This document shows, one piece after another, positions 1 to 7,672 of a stretch of 64,000 nucleotides of DNA. The notes under the pieces are model-generated. The model had not been told where the DNA came from and made no database searches. It was given only the letters and a program-made list of their open reading frames with translations. Position 1 is the first letter of the stretch; each line of letters begins with the position of its first letter. The position numbers and the translations under genes were made by a program. The stretch lies in the NCBI GenBank assembly GCA_947495685.1, contig CANLZY010000011.1, forward strand, positions 1-64,000. The letters run 5' to 3'. The DNA comes from an uncultured Tropicimonas sp. (GTDB taxonomy: Bacteria > Pseudomonadota > Alphaproteobacteria > Rhodobacterales > Rhodobacteraceae).

Positions 1-123
1 GGCATGGTGTTCCAGAAAGGCGCGCTGTTCGAGTGGATGTCGGTGCGCAAGAACGTCTCCTTCGGGCCACGCATGAAGGGCATTCGCATGCGCGTGCAAC
101 ACAAAGTTCTGCACACCGCATAG
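1..123 (+). pseudogene. ABC transporter ATPase remnant (Q-loop region only)
   Basis: The reading frame is open from the first base of the window and ends at a TAG. It begins with the residues MVFQKGALFEWMSVRKNV, the Q-loop region of an ABC ATPase of the nitrate/sulfonate/taurine (NitT/TauT) class, where Q contacts the nucleotide. About 40 codons after entry the frame runs into unrelated residues (RMRVQHKVLHTA) and stops, before any signature LSGGQ, Walker B or H-loop. The 5' part lies outside the window, so it cannot be judged whether the Walker A part is intact. A product stopping here would lack the catalytic half, so I call it a broken gene. Confidence 0.6.
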
Positions 124-242
124 CGGGGCCTTCCCGGCGCGGCAACGCTCCCGACTGATATCGAACGCTTCCGCCCACGTGGCAAGCGGTCGAGATTGGC
201 AGCGTCGCCGATCATGCCCGGTACGATCTCGGGCGCTCCGAA

Positions 243-653
243 TTAGGCGTGGTGGCGATAGCCCAAAGTCCCGCCGCCTTGCCCATTGAAGACATCCAGC
301 ACGCTTGCCGTGATCCCTGAGCCATCTGGATTGTTGTCGCCACAGATCGCAGAGCCGTCGAGGGCCCGGCCGATGATTGCATCGGCATTGGCCATCTGGC
401 CGATCGCACAGGTTGGTTTGACATGGTCGTGGTCGTCACCCCCGCGTCCGGCATGCGCGCCGCCACCATCCAACTGATTGGTCTGAAGCGTGTCGTACTG
501 CGATTGGTGGCGGGCCAGATTGGCTTCGGCGATTGCTCCGCCACCCGTCTGGTCATGGATCGGCGCGCCATTCACCGCGGCACCCAGGGCTGCGACGCGG
601 GTCAATGGCGCCGTGCCAAGTGCCGGAAACCGCAGGATCGGCGCGCAAAATCA
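243..653 (-). pseudogene. Decayed YHYH-domain protein
   Basis: Reading leftwards from a stop at 651-653, the translation keeps the skeleton of a YHYH-domain secreted protein: ALGAAVNGAPIHDQTGGG, then a GGGAHAGRGGDDHDH stretch, then RALDGSAICGDNNPDG, LDVFNGQ and GYRHHA. In intact family members the corresponding segments read like CGGHAGRGDDYHYH, ALDGxPIYGDNNPDG and GYRYHxT. Here YHYH has become DHDH, the paired cysteines are lost, and the frame ends right after GYRHHA, where the family normally continues. The only start in frame is a TTG at 605 and upstream reading is blocked. The family assignment rests on the motif order; the biochemical role of YHYH proteins is not well established. Confidence 0.5.
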
Positions 654-856
654 GCCGGAACGGGCACCTGTTCGTTCACCCGATCCCCGTCATCTATTCG
701 TGGGTTGGACAGGTGTCGGATTGGATGGGCGCATGGCTGTCGGTACAAGGCACGGCGACGCGCGCATCCAGGCCCGCGTCGTTCGGCAATCGGGACCGGA
801 GCAGTCATGGCCCGACTGGTTGGATGGTGCATTTCCCTACGTCCCTTCGGGTGGTC

Positions 857-1498
857 TCACTCGACCGTCAGCCGGCACAGAATGGTGTTGCTTTGCTCAA
901 GGTCAGGACCCCAGATCAGCTCCGCTTGTTCGACCCAATCGATCCGATCATAGCCACCCTTGGGGCTGACCTCGCGTTTGGAGTAGACGCTGGCCCGTGG
1001 CCAGTCCGACGCATCGAACCCGGTCAGATCCCAGCCATCAGGCTGCTCCGTTGCCTCGAAGGCACAGGCTCCTTGCCCCGCGACTGGATTGGCGGACCGC
1101 TCGCAGGATTTGTCCAACGGGGCGGCATGTGTGACGAGGCATCGCCAATCGGCATTGCTGACGGCGACAGGTTCACCCGCCTCATTCTTGATCTGAACGA
1201 TCACGCCCCCATCGCCCATCTGCTGGCGACCGGTGCCGATATATTCCAGACCGGTGTCGTCTTCCTTGAAATCCTTGGCGAACAGTCCGATCACAAAGGG
1301 CCGGTCCGCCTCGAAGGCAAAGCTCTCGGCGTTGAACGACCGCTCTGTCGTGATTGGCACGCTGTCTTTGGCAACTAGCGTTCCGTTGATCCGCATCTCG
1401 AACCAGTTGTCGGCCCAAACATCCGCAGAGAAAGTCTCGGCGCACAGGGCTGTCCCGGAAAGGCTCAGCAGTGAAAGCAGGGCGGCTGTCGGTTTCAT
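857..1498 (-). CDS. Putative secreted beta-sandwich protein
   Basis: The 213-residue product starts at an ATG at 1498 followed by MKPTAALLSLLSLSGTALCA, a clear signal peptide with cleavage likely after ALCA, so it should be periplasmic or exported. The mature part has a WADNWFEMRING stretch, an ADWRC motif and a late GFDASDWPRA motif. Such W-containing turns with FDxSxW are common in galactose-binding-like beta-sandwich domains, but that is inference. Four cysteines in the mature part could form disulfides. It stands directly upstream of the decayed YHYH gene on the same strand, so the two may once have been co-transcribed. I do not recognise a named family. A longer in-frame start at 1591 exists, but it would bury the signal peptide. 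Confidence 0.7.
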   Translation of the reverse strand: MKPTAALLSLLSLSGTALCAETFSADVWADNWFEMRINGTLVAKDSVPITTERSFNAESFAFEADRPFVIGLFAKDFKEDDTGLEYIGTGRQQMGDGGVIVQIKNEAGEPVAVSNADWRCLVTHAAPLDKSCERSANPVAGQGACAFEATEQPDGWDLTGFDASDWPRASVYSKREVSPKGGYDRIDWVEQAELIWGPDLEQSNTILCRLTVE

Positions 1499-1591
1499 GG
1501 GGAGATCCTGTTGGCTGATATCTGGGCTTGAACGGTCTGATCGCAGCTTTCCGTTGCTCGTTGGCGCGTCCTTGACGATTTCTCCGACCAT

Positions 1592-2580
1592 CTACGGTCT
1601 TCCCTTCTTTTGTAGACGGTCTTCCTCCAATGGACGACGCGAAAGCATCTCCATGCCCGTCTCTGTCCTCAGACCCTGCTGTTCCAGTTTCACACCGTCG
1701 CAGGCACCAAATGGGTGAAACTTGCTTTCAACGTCCTGCATCATGCGGCAGCCACGGCCCGAGAGGCACTGCCTGTTCTCTTGGTGTTTTTCCGGGATAT
1801 CCCAAGCGTGGTCGGCTCAGTCGAGAAGACCCATGCCAGCGTACAGGATGTCCATGTTGTGGTTCACCGGCTCAAGCGCGACCCCGGAGAGCACAAGTTC
1901 AGCCTCGATCGGCTGTCCCGGTCCCAAATGGAAGGTGCGCGAAATGTCGGAGAAATCGCCATGGCAGCCCTCCACATCGGCATCCTATGCGATCAGTGAA
2001 TTTGAGCCGGTCCCATTGCTGTGGGTTTCTTGAACTTGGGGTTGGATCGCTGGCCGGCGTTCTGAGAAATTTCGGAGTGGTGAAGCACGGACCAAAGCTC
2101 ATCTTCGGTCCCGCCCGGACGGATAGAGGATACCGCATTTCGACGCCGATTTCCGTGGCACGAAGCGAGGCAAAAGACGCGTCTCAATTCATAGCAAGAA
2201 TTGATCGCGCACGCCATTTTGACCGGTTTCTGGGCACCAACGATGTTCAAGCCGCAATCCTTCAGCGCAGTCGCCGTGCCAACGCTCAACCGTTCCAACC
2301 CGGCGGTCGCACCTATGCCATCCGTTTCGTTGATCAGGTTGGTCATCTCGGCGGCCCTCGCCCGCGCAGCTATTTCGGGGCGTGCGGCGACGAAGCCCGC
2401 GGTTCTGGAGGGGCGGACCTCGTCGTTGGCCTCAAACCCCTGGCCCAGATGCGGGAAGCCAGTGAACCCAAGGAGGATGGACTTTCTTGCAGTCAGCAAC
2501 AAGCGGAAGTCGGCGATGGGCTGGTGGCCTGCGGCAAACCGCTCGACCGGCCACACCGGTTCGACGGCCTGTCCGACCAA
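1592..2580 (-). pseudogene. Decayed M24-family metallopeptidase (Xaa-Pro dipeptidase/DddP-like)
   Basis: Read right to left, the translation follows an M24 ('pita-bread') enzyme: FTGFPHLGQGFEANDEVRP and FVAARPEIAARA, then GLERLSVGTATAL, INSCYEL, GGTEDELWSVLHHS, then after in-frame stops DADVEGCHGDFSDISRTFHL, NHNMDILYAGMG, and finally GVKLEQQGLRTETGMEMLSR before a stop at 1592. The DxD metal ligands (DADVEGCHGDFSD) and the C-terminal E..GVKLEQQ block are recognisable. At least three stop codons interrupt the frame (around 1990, 1979 and 1835), and the central histidine region is scrambled. Upstream of 2580 other frames carry no clear M24 sequence, so the N-terminus is lost or unrecognisable. 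The family includes prolidases, ectoine hydrolase and the DMSP lyase DddP; which one this was cannot be told. Confidence 0.65.
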
Positions 2581-3283
2581 GCGTTCGAACGGTCAGCTGG
2601 AAAAAATGCGATTCGGATAGCCTTGGATGAAAATCCTGGGCGACCCGCGGGATGATGGTCAGGGCGACCTGTTCGAGCCGGAGCGGCGCGGGAAGATCCG
2701 AGATCCAAAGGCTCGGGTTCATCAACGTAGGGATCGACGACGCGGACCGGAAAGCCCTGATGGATCAGATCCCCGAGTCGGTCCGGAGACAGCATGGTTC
2801 GAGACCGATCCGCGCGGTCAATGAGCCACGGGACCCTGACCGATGGCACAACAGACGCAGCCAATGGTAACCTCGAGGCGAGCTACGCACTGCGCCGCCT
2901 GAGCCCGTTTCGGCGTCCTGCGTCGCAGACCGTTCACAGGCGCCTCTGCTCAATGCACCTGAAACACCTCCGGGGCGAGATCCAGACCGACGGCGATAGC
3001 CCGTGGCATAGGAATCCCCCAATGTGGATTGTCACAAACCCGCCGTGGCATACCGATGTCGCCCGCTGGCGGCTTCAGCATCAACGCAGAGCATGTCTCC
3101 CATCAACGCCCCGGTGCCGGTACCGCCTGACGGGCCACGTCTGGCCCGGCCGGGATGTCTTGCCATATCTCGCGCCCCCCCCATCCTTGAAGCGTCGGGA
3201 GATGCAAGACAGACCGGCCCATCTGAACAAATCTCACAACCGTTTCGAGTTGGCGCCGCGGCATTTCATCGACTGTCTTCCAC
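2581..3283. other. Gene-poor stretch between pseudogene and RTX cyclophilin
   Basis: No open frame in this 700-bp stretch resembles a known protein. Minus-strand frames over 2600-2860 give short phrases (VRVVDPYVDEPEPLDL; APLRLEQVALTIIPRVAQDF) that switch frame, which suggests further decayed coding DNA, possibly the 5' part of the M24 gene or another lost gene. No promoter or hairpin stood out. Confidence 0.4.
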
Positions 3284-4357
3284 TCAGACCAGAGCCAGAT
3301 CGTCCTTTAGATCGGTCAGGTTGGCGAAGCCCTCGATAACCAAGGTGTCGTCACCAAAATCGAAAACGATGTTTCCATCTTCGACAGTCGCAAACTTGCG
3401 GATGACCTGCGCCTTCGTCAGCGTGTCCTCCCACAAGGCCTCGTCGAGACGGATCGTATCGGCGTCATCCGTGAAATCCCGGATACGGTCCGTTCCATAG
3501 TCCTTGCTGAACACGAAAGTGTCGGTGCCTCGGCCACCGGTCAGCACATCGTTTCCACGGCCGCCGTCGACAATGTCATTCCCCTTTTGACCGAACAGCC
3601 GATCGCTGCCGCCCTGCCCTTTCAACGTATCCTTGCCGACACCTCCGGTCAGGGTGTCCTTGCCCTTGCCCGCTTCGAGCACATCCTTTCCCTCTCCACC
3701 GCGCAGGATATCGTTGCCCCGGCCCGCCCGAAGCGTGTCGTCGCCGGTCAGGCCAAAAAAGGCCTCAGCAGCGCTTCCGCCCGTCAGGACGTCGTCGGTG
3801 CCACGACCGACAAAGGTATTCCCGGGGGCAAGATCATCGGCGATGTAGGCGTGAAGGATGCGATCCGGCGTGCCCTGCACGACGCCGTTCTGATTGGGGT
3901 CGCCCTGCTTGATCTGGTCGACAAACTGCATCCCGTCCCGGACAACACCGAAGGCCGTGTACAGACCGTTCAACGACAGAGCGGAATCGGTCATGATGAA
4001 GAACTGACTGTTGCCGCTGTCGGGATCGGAACTTCGCGCCATGCCGACGATACTACGCACAAAGTAGGTGCCCGACGCTTCCAGGGGAATATCAGGCAGG
4101 GATGACCCGCCCGTGCCAACAAGGGTTGGGTTCCAGCCATCCTTCAGATCACCAAATTGCACGTCGCCGGTCTGGGCCATGAAACCGTCGATCACCCGGT
4201 GAAAGGCAACGTTGTCATAGTCGCCACTCCGGGTGATCGCCTTGATCCGCGCCACGGTTTCCGGCGCGACATGTGGGCCAAGGCCAATGGCCACGGTGCC
4301 ATAGGTCAGTTCGAGGATCAGGATGTTCGAGGGGTCATCAATCGGATTGTCGGACAT
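3284..4357 (-). CDS. Cyclophilin-type peptidylprolyl isomerase fused to RTX repeats
   Basis: The 357-residue product has two parts. Residues about 10-175 are a cyclophilin domain: VAFHRVIDGFMAQTGD carries the catalytic Arg and the Phe/Gln pair, and GNSQFFIM and NGLYTAFGVV match the family. This domain catalyses cis-trans isomerisation of Xaa-Pro bonds. Residues about 185-300 are glycine/aspartate nonapeptides (GGEGKDVLEAGKGKDTL, GGRGNDVLTGGRGTD), the calcium-binding RTX beta-roll, and the end reads LKDDLALV, with no N-terminal signal peptide. RTX plus a C-terminal signal implies type I secretion in family knowledge; no type I exporter is in this window. ATG at 4357 is chosen over a TTG two codons earlier. 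The fusion of an isomerase to an RTX tail is unusual but has been seen in Rhodobacterales genomes. Confidence 0.85.
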   Translation of the reverse strand: MSDNPIDDPSNILILELTYGTVAIGLGPHVAPETVARIKAITRSGDYDNVAFHRVIDGFMAQTGDVQFGDLKDGWNPTLVGTGGSSLPDIPLEASGTYFVRSIVGMARSSDPDSGNSQFFIMTDSALSLNGLYTAFGVVRDGMQFVDQIKQGDPNQNGVVQGTPDRILHAYIADDLAPGNTFVGRGTDDVLTGGSAAEAFFGLTGDDTLRAGRGNDILRGGEGKDVLEAGKGKDTLTGGVGKDTLKGQGGSDRLFGQKGNDIVDGGRGNDVLTGGRGTDTFVFSKDYGTDRIRDFTDDADTIRLDEALWEDTLTKAQVIRKFATVEDGNIVFDFGDDTLVIEGFANLTDLKDDLALV

Positions 4358-4677
4358 CGGCAAGCCTTTGTATTATCGGTTTCCGGCAAGGAGCGTAGTC
4401 TTGCCAGCAGCCAGTGTCGAGTGGGACGCTTGCGACCCGGTGCGCCATGGGTTTTCCCTTGCCTTCCCGATGCCAGAGGAGTTCATCCTTGTCCCGTCCA
4501 CGGGCAGCTCCCGGCACGGATCGCCCCATTTGCCGCCAAGACGATCGCCCACTCGGCACCGGCACGTTCAAGGCAGGCGATTGAACCACGAACCGCAGTG
4601 CCCAGCCCTCGACACCGGGTGACAGCGAGCCGGCGCGCGAGCGTGCCGGCGCCACGATGACAAGATGGAGAATGAAC
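4358..4677. other. Divergent intergenic region
   Basis: This 320-bp spacer separates the minus-strand RTX cyclophilin from the plus-strand dehydrogenase and should contain both promoters. I see no convincing -35/-10 pair. A GC-rich near-palindrome (GCCGGC at 4629 and again at 4645) lies shortly upstream of the dehydrogenase start. Confidence 0.3.
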
Positions 4678-5556
4678 ATGCGTATCGGTTTTCTGGGACT
4701 TGGAAAGATGGGCAGTGGCATCGCCGCGCGCCTGCTGGAAGCTGGCCATGATGTGACTGTCTGGAACCGGACCCCTGGCAGGGCCGCAGACCTGATTGCC
4801 CTCGGCGCGCGGGAAGCCCCCACGCCAGCTCAGGCGGCAGAAGGGGCCGAGGCCGTGTTCTCGATGGTCGCCGACGACGGGGCGTCCACCAGTTGCTGGT
4901 TTGGGGAGACCGGCGCGGCGGCGGCCATGCCCGAAGGCGCCATGTTGATCGAGTGCTCGACAATCTCGCACGCTCATTCCGTTCGATTGGCGCAAGAGGC
5001 CCGAAATCGTGGGTTGGTCTATCTCGACTGCCCGGTGAACGGGCCGCCGTCGGGCGCCAGACAGGGGGAGCTCGTCCTCCTGCTCGGCGCTTCGCAGCAG
5101 GACCTCGACCGCGCCCGCCCTCTGTTGGAGGTCATCTCCAAGTCGATCCTGCACTTTGGCGACGTGGGCACCGGGACCGCCTACAAGCTGATCAACAACC
5201 TGCTCGGCGCCGTGCATATCGCGGCCATGGCCGAAGCCGCCACGCTTGCCGGAAAATGCGGGATCGACACCGACACCATGATCGAGGCCATTCGAACAGG
5301 GCCAATTGCCAGCCCGCACACGATGCGCATGTCCCGCCCGATGCTCGAAGGCCGCCCGGCCGACACATTCGCGCTCGCCATCGGACTGCGGGAAAAGGAC
5401 GCCCGCTATTGCCTCGGGATGGCGGAGGCTGCTGGAGTCCGGATGCCGGTCGGGGACAGCGCGCACGATTGGTATGCACTGGCCACCGACACGCACGGCG
5501 ATCAAGACGATTCCTTGCTGCTGGAGACTGTCGCGGGTCGGGCAGTATCTGCCTGA
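4678..5556 (+). CDS. NAD(P)-dependent beta-hydroxyacid dehydrogenase
   Basis: The 292-residue product belongs to the 3-hydroxyisobutyrate dehydrogenase/6-phosphogluconate dehydrogenase superfamily. The Rossmann glycine motif GFLGLGKMGSGIA is at residues about 4-16, the substrate-binding segment DCPVNGPPSGA around residue 118, and the catalytic-lysine segment GTAYKLINN around 167. Such enzymes oxidise 3-hydroxyacids or reduce tartronate or succinate semialdehydes; the sequence does not tell the substrate. The ATG at 4678 has GGAG about seven bases upstream; ATGs at 4657 and 4672 are in frame but less well placed. It stands alone, with 400 bp before the TRAP operon. Confidence 0.85.
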   Translation: MRIGFLGLGKMGSGIAARLLEAGHDVTVWNRTPGRAADLIALGAREAPTPAQAAEGAEAVFSMVADDGASTSCWFGETGAAAAMPEGAMLIECSTISHAHSVRLAQEARNRGLVYLDCPVNGPPSGARQGELVLLLGASQQDLDRARPLLEVISKSILHFGDVGTGTAYKLINNLLGAVHIAAMAEAATLAGKCGIDTDTMIEAIRTGPIASPHTMRMSRPMLEGRPADTFALAIGLREKDARYCLGMAEAAGVRMPVGDSAHDWYALATDTHGDQDDSLLLETVAGRAVSA

Positions 5557-5963
5557 ATCGGGGCCCAAGGGCGACGGTTGGCATCCTTGGGGCCCGTTTG
5601 CCTCATCGTGCCACCCGCTCGGGTAGGGAACAGGCAGCGGCAGCACGCGTCGCTGCCCCAAGCCACGGATCGGGCGGATGCGACCCCGCTATGCAGTCAG
5701 CGAAACTTACTTGCCGTTTACGGCAACAAAATATCACAACCTCTCAATTGACTTGCAAATTACGAACAGACAGATTGGCCGTGGGGAGCGAGTTTCCTGA
5801 CAGGGATAGCAGTTTTGCGGCGGGTGCCGGGAGAGCGCCCGCTCGTAGTAGGCGGGAGAAATCGGACTAATCGTTATAGCTCATAACCAGTTTTCACCTC
5901 GAACCGGAAAAACCGGTCAACGGTGCAAGGTGTTGAGTTTGTTGAACCACCAGGGAGGAAATA
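5557..5963 (+). promoter_or_regulatory. Leader/promoter region of the TRAP-phenylpropanoid block
   Basis: This 407-bp AT-richer spacer precedes dctP. It contains the perfect inverted repeat TTGCCGT-TT-ACGGCAA (5711-5726) and, 22 bases later, TTGACT (5748-5753), a possible -35 element with no strong -10 partner. TTGACTTGCAAATTACG around 5748-5764 also has a palindromic TTGCAA core. A plausible regulator is the MarR protein encoded at 10626. The dctP ribosome-binding site is the purine run GGGAGGAAATA just before 5964. Promoter placement is inference. Confidence 0.4.
5711..5726. repeat. Perfect inverted repeat, candidate operator
   Basis: TTGCCGT and ACGGCAA are separated by two bases, a 7-bp perfect dyad in the spacer upstream of the TRAP operon, about 240 bp before dctP. 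It is of the size bound by dimeric winged-helix regulators; which protein binds it is unknown. Confidence 0.45.
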
Positions 5964-7016
5964 ATGGTCAACTTTCGTAGGAATTTTTTGCAGTTGATGG
6001 GGGCCACGGCTCTTACGGCGGCAGGTTTTGGTCTTGGAGCAACAGAAGCCTTGTCGGCCGATGTGACGTTGCGCTTGCACCAGTTTCTGCCGGCACAGGC
6101 CAATGTGCCCAAGAACATTCTCGATCCGTGGGCGGACAAGATCGAGGCGGAATCCGGCGGGCGGATCGAAATCCAGCGCTTCCCGGCCATGCAGCTTGGC
6201 GGCAAGCCACCGGAACTGATCGATCAGGCAATCGACGGTGTCGCCGACATCGTCTGGACCGTGGCCGGCTACACGCCCGGTCGTTTCCCGCGCGCAGAGG
6301 TCTTTGAACTGCCGTTCACCATGACCGATGCCGGTGCAATGTCCCGCGCCTATTGGGACCTTGCCGAAGAAACGATGATGGACAACGATTTCGCTGACTT
6401 CAAGGTTCTGGGCCTGTGGGTTCATGGTCCCGGAGTCATTCATTCCAGCAAGCCGGTCGAAAGCATCACCGATTTGAACGGTGTGAAACTCCGCGCCCCG
6501 ACGCGCGTGACGAACATGCTGTTCGAAGAACTCGGTGCAACGCCGGTCGGCATGCCGGTTCCTGCAATTCCCGAAGCGCTGAGCAAGGGCGTGGTCGATG
6601 CAACCGTCATTCCCTGGGAGGTCGTGGGCGCGCTGAAAGTGGCCGAACTGGTCAAGAACCACACCGAGTTCCCGGACGAGGCAATCTACACCACCACTTT
6701 CATCTTCGCGATGAACAAGGACAAGTACGAGTCCCTGCCGGATGATCTGAAGGCGGTGATCGACGCCAATTCCGGCGCCGAGTTCTCGGCCCATGCCGGT
6801 GCGCAGATGCAACAAGACGACGCCGGCCCACGCGGCGGCGCGGTCGAGATGGGCAACAACATCATCGAACTCACCACCGAGCAGGCGGCCGAGTGGAAGG
6901 CTGCCGCGCAGCCGATCACCGACCGCTGGACGGTCGAGATGGATGAAAAGGGTCTCGACGGGACCGGTCTGAGACAACGGGCCAACGAGTTGCTGGAAAA
7001 GCATTCTTCCATGTAA
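5964..7016 (+). CDS. dctP: TRAP transporter substrate-binding protein (DctP family)
   Basis: The 350-residue periplasmic receptor has an export signal (RRNFLQLMGATALTAAGFGLGA) with a Tat-like paired arginine, then the DctP fold: VTLRLHQFLPAQA at the start of the mature protein, GRIEIQRFPAMQLGG, and the conserved SITDLNGVKLRAP segment around residue 170 with the arginine that in characterised DctP proteins salt-bridges an organic-acid carboxylate. It should capture a carboxylate and deliver it to the DctQ/DctM membrane proteins encoded next. The following catabolic genes suggest an aromatic acid such as a hydroxycinnamate. GGAGG lies upstream of the ATG. A strong hairpin follows the stop. Confidence 0.9.
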   Translation: MVNFRRNFLQLMGATALTAAGFGLGATEALSADVTLRLHQFLPAQANVPKNILDPWADKIEAESGGRIEIQRFPAMQLGGKPPELIDQAIDGVADIVWTVAGYTPGRFPRAEVFELPFTMTDAGAMSRAYWDLAEETMMDNDFADFKVLGLWVHGPGVIHSSKPVESITDLNGVKLRAPTRVTNMLFEELGATPVGMPVPAIPEALSKGVVDATVIPWEVVGALKVAELVKNHTEFPDEAIYTTTFIFAMNKDKYESLPDDLKAVIDANSGAEFSAHAGAQMQQDDAGPRGGAVEMGNNIIELTTEQAAEWKAAAQPITDRWTVEMDEKGLDGTGLRQRANELLEKHSSM

Positions 7017-7021
7017 CCCCG

Positions 7022-7054
7022 AGGGTCTCCGGGCGGTCGTCGCCCGGAGACCCT
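7022..7054 (+). terminator. Strong intercistronic hairpin after dctP
   Basis: AGGGTCTCCGGGCG (7022-7035) pairs perfectly with CGCCCGGAGACCCT (7041-7054) around a 5-base GTCGT loop. No T-run follows, so a partial terminator or a 3' stabiliser that keeps the receptor mRNA more abundant than dctQM is more likely than full termination. Confidence 0.75.
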
Positions 7055-7084
7055 ACCCACCCATAGAAGAGCGAGTCCTTCCCC

Positions 7085-7672
7085 ATGTTGCTCAAGTTCG
7101 TGGAACGCCTGGCGCGCCTGATGGCGATCCTCGGCGGTCTGGTACTGACGGCCCTTGTCGTTTTGACCTGTGTCAGCGTTCTGGGGCGTGGCCTGAACAC
7201 GTTCGGTCATTCCGAGATGCTGACGTCCCTGTCGCAGGGTGTCGCCGATGCGCTGATCGCCACCGGTGTCGGGCCGATCACAGGTGACTTCGAACTGGTG
7301 GAGGCCGGTATCGCCTTTTCGATCTTTGCGTTTCTGCCGATCGCCCAGTTGCACGGGGCGCATGCCACCGTGGACATCTTTGCCAATTCCTTTCCGCGCC
7401 GGCTGAACCAGTTTCTCGTCACGTTCTGGGAAATCGCCCTCAGCGCCTTGATCCTGCTGATCACATGGCGGCTGTTCGTCGGGATGCAGGGCAAGATGTC
7501 GAACGGCGAGACGACCTTTCTGCTGCAATTCCCGGTGTGGTGGGCCTATGGGGCAAGTTTCATTGCCGCGCTCGCGTCTTCCGTCATCGCGATCTATTGC
7601 GCAATTGCCCGCGTGCTGGACCTGCTGACAGGTCGCCCGCACCTGCCCCACTCCGAAGGAGCGCACCATTGA
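7085..7672 (+). CDS. dctQ: TRAP transporter small permease (DctQ family)
   Basis: The 195-residue protein has the four hydrophobic segments of DctQ: about residues 12-38 (LGGLVLTALVVLTCVSVLG), 75-95, 115-140 (FWEIALSALILLITW) and 155-180 (WWAYGASFIAALASSVIAIYC). DctQ forms the stator part of the sodium-driven TRAP complex with DctM. It follows dctP by 68 bp with the hairpin in between, and its TGA overlaps the likely TTG start of dctM. Length and topology are typical for the family. Confidence 0.88.
   Translation: MLLKFVERLARLMAILGGLVLTALVVLTCVSVLGRGLNTFGHSEMLTSLSQGVADALIATGVGPITGDFELVEAGIAFSIFAFLPIAQLHGAHATVDIFANSFPRRLNQFLVTFWEIALSALILLITWRLFVGMQGKMSNGETTFLLQFPVWWAYGASFIAALASSVIAIYCAIARVLDLLTGRPHLPHSEGAHH

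Noticed and set aside
1630-2655. 341-codon open frame on the plus strand
   Set aside because: Antisense to the M24 pseudogene whose conserved blocks are readable on the minus strand.
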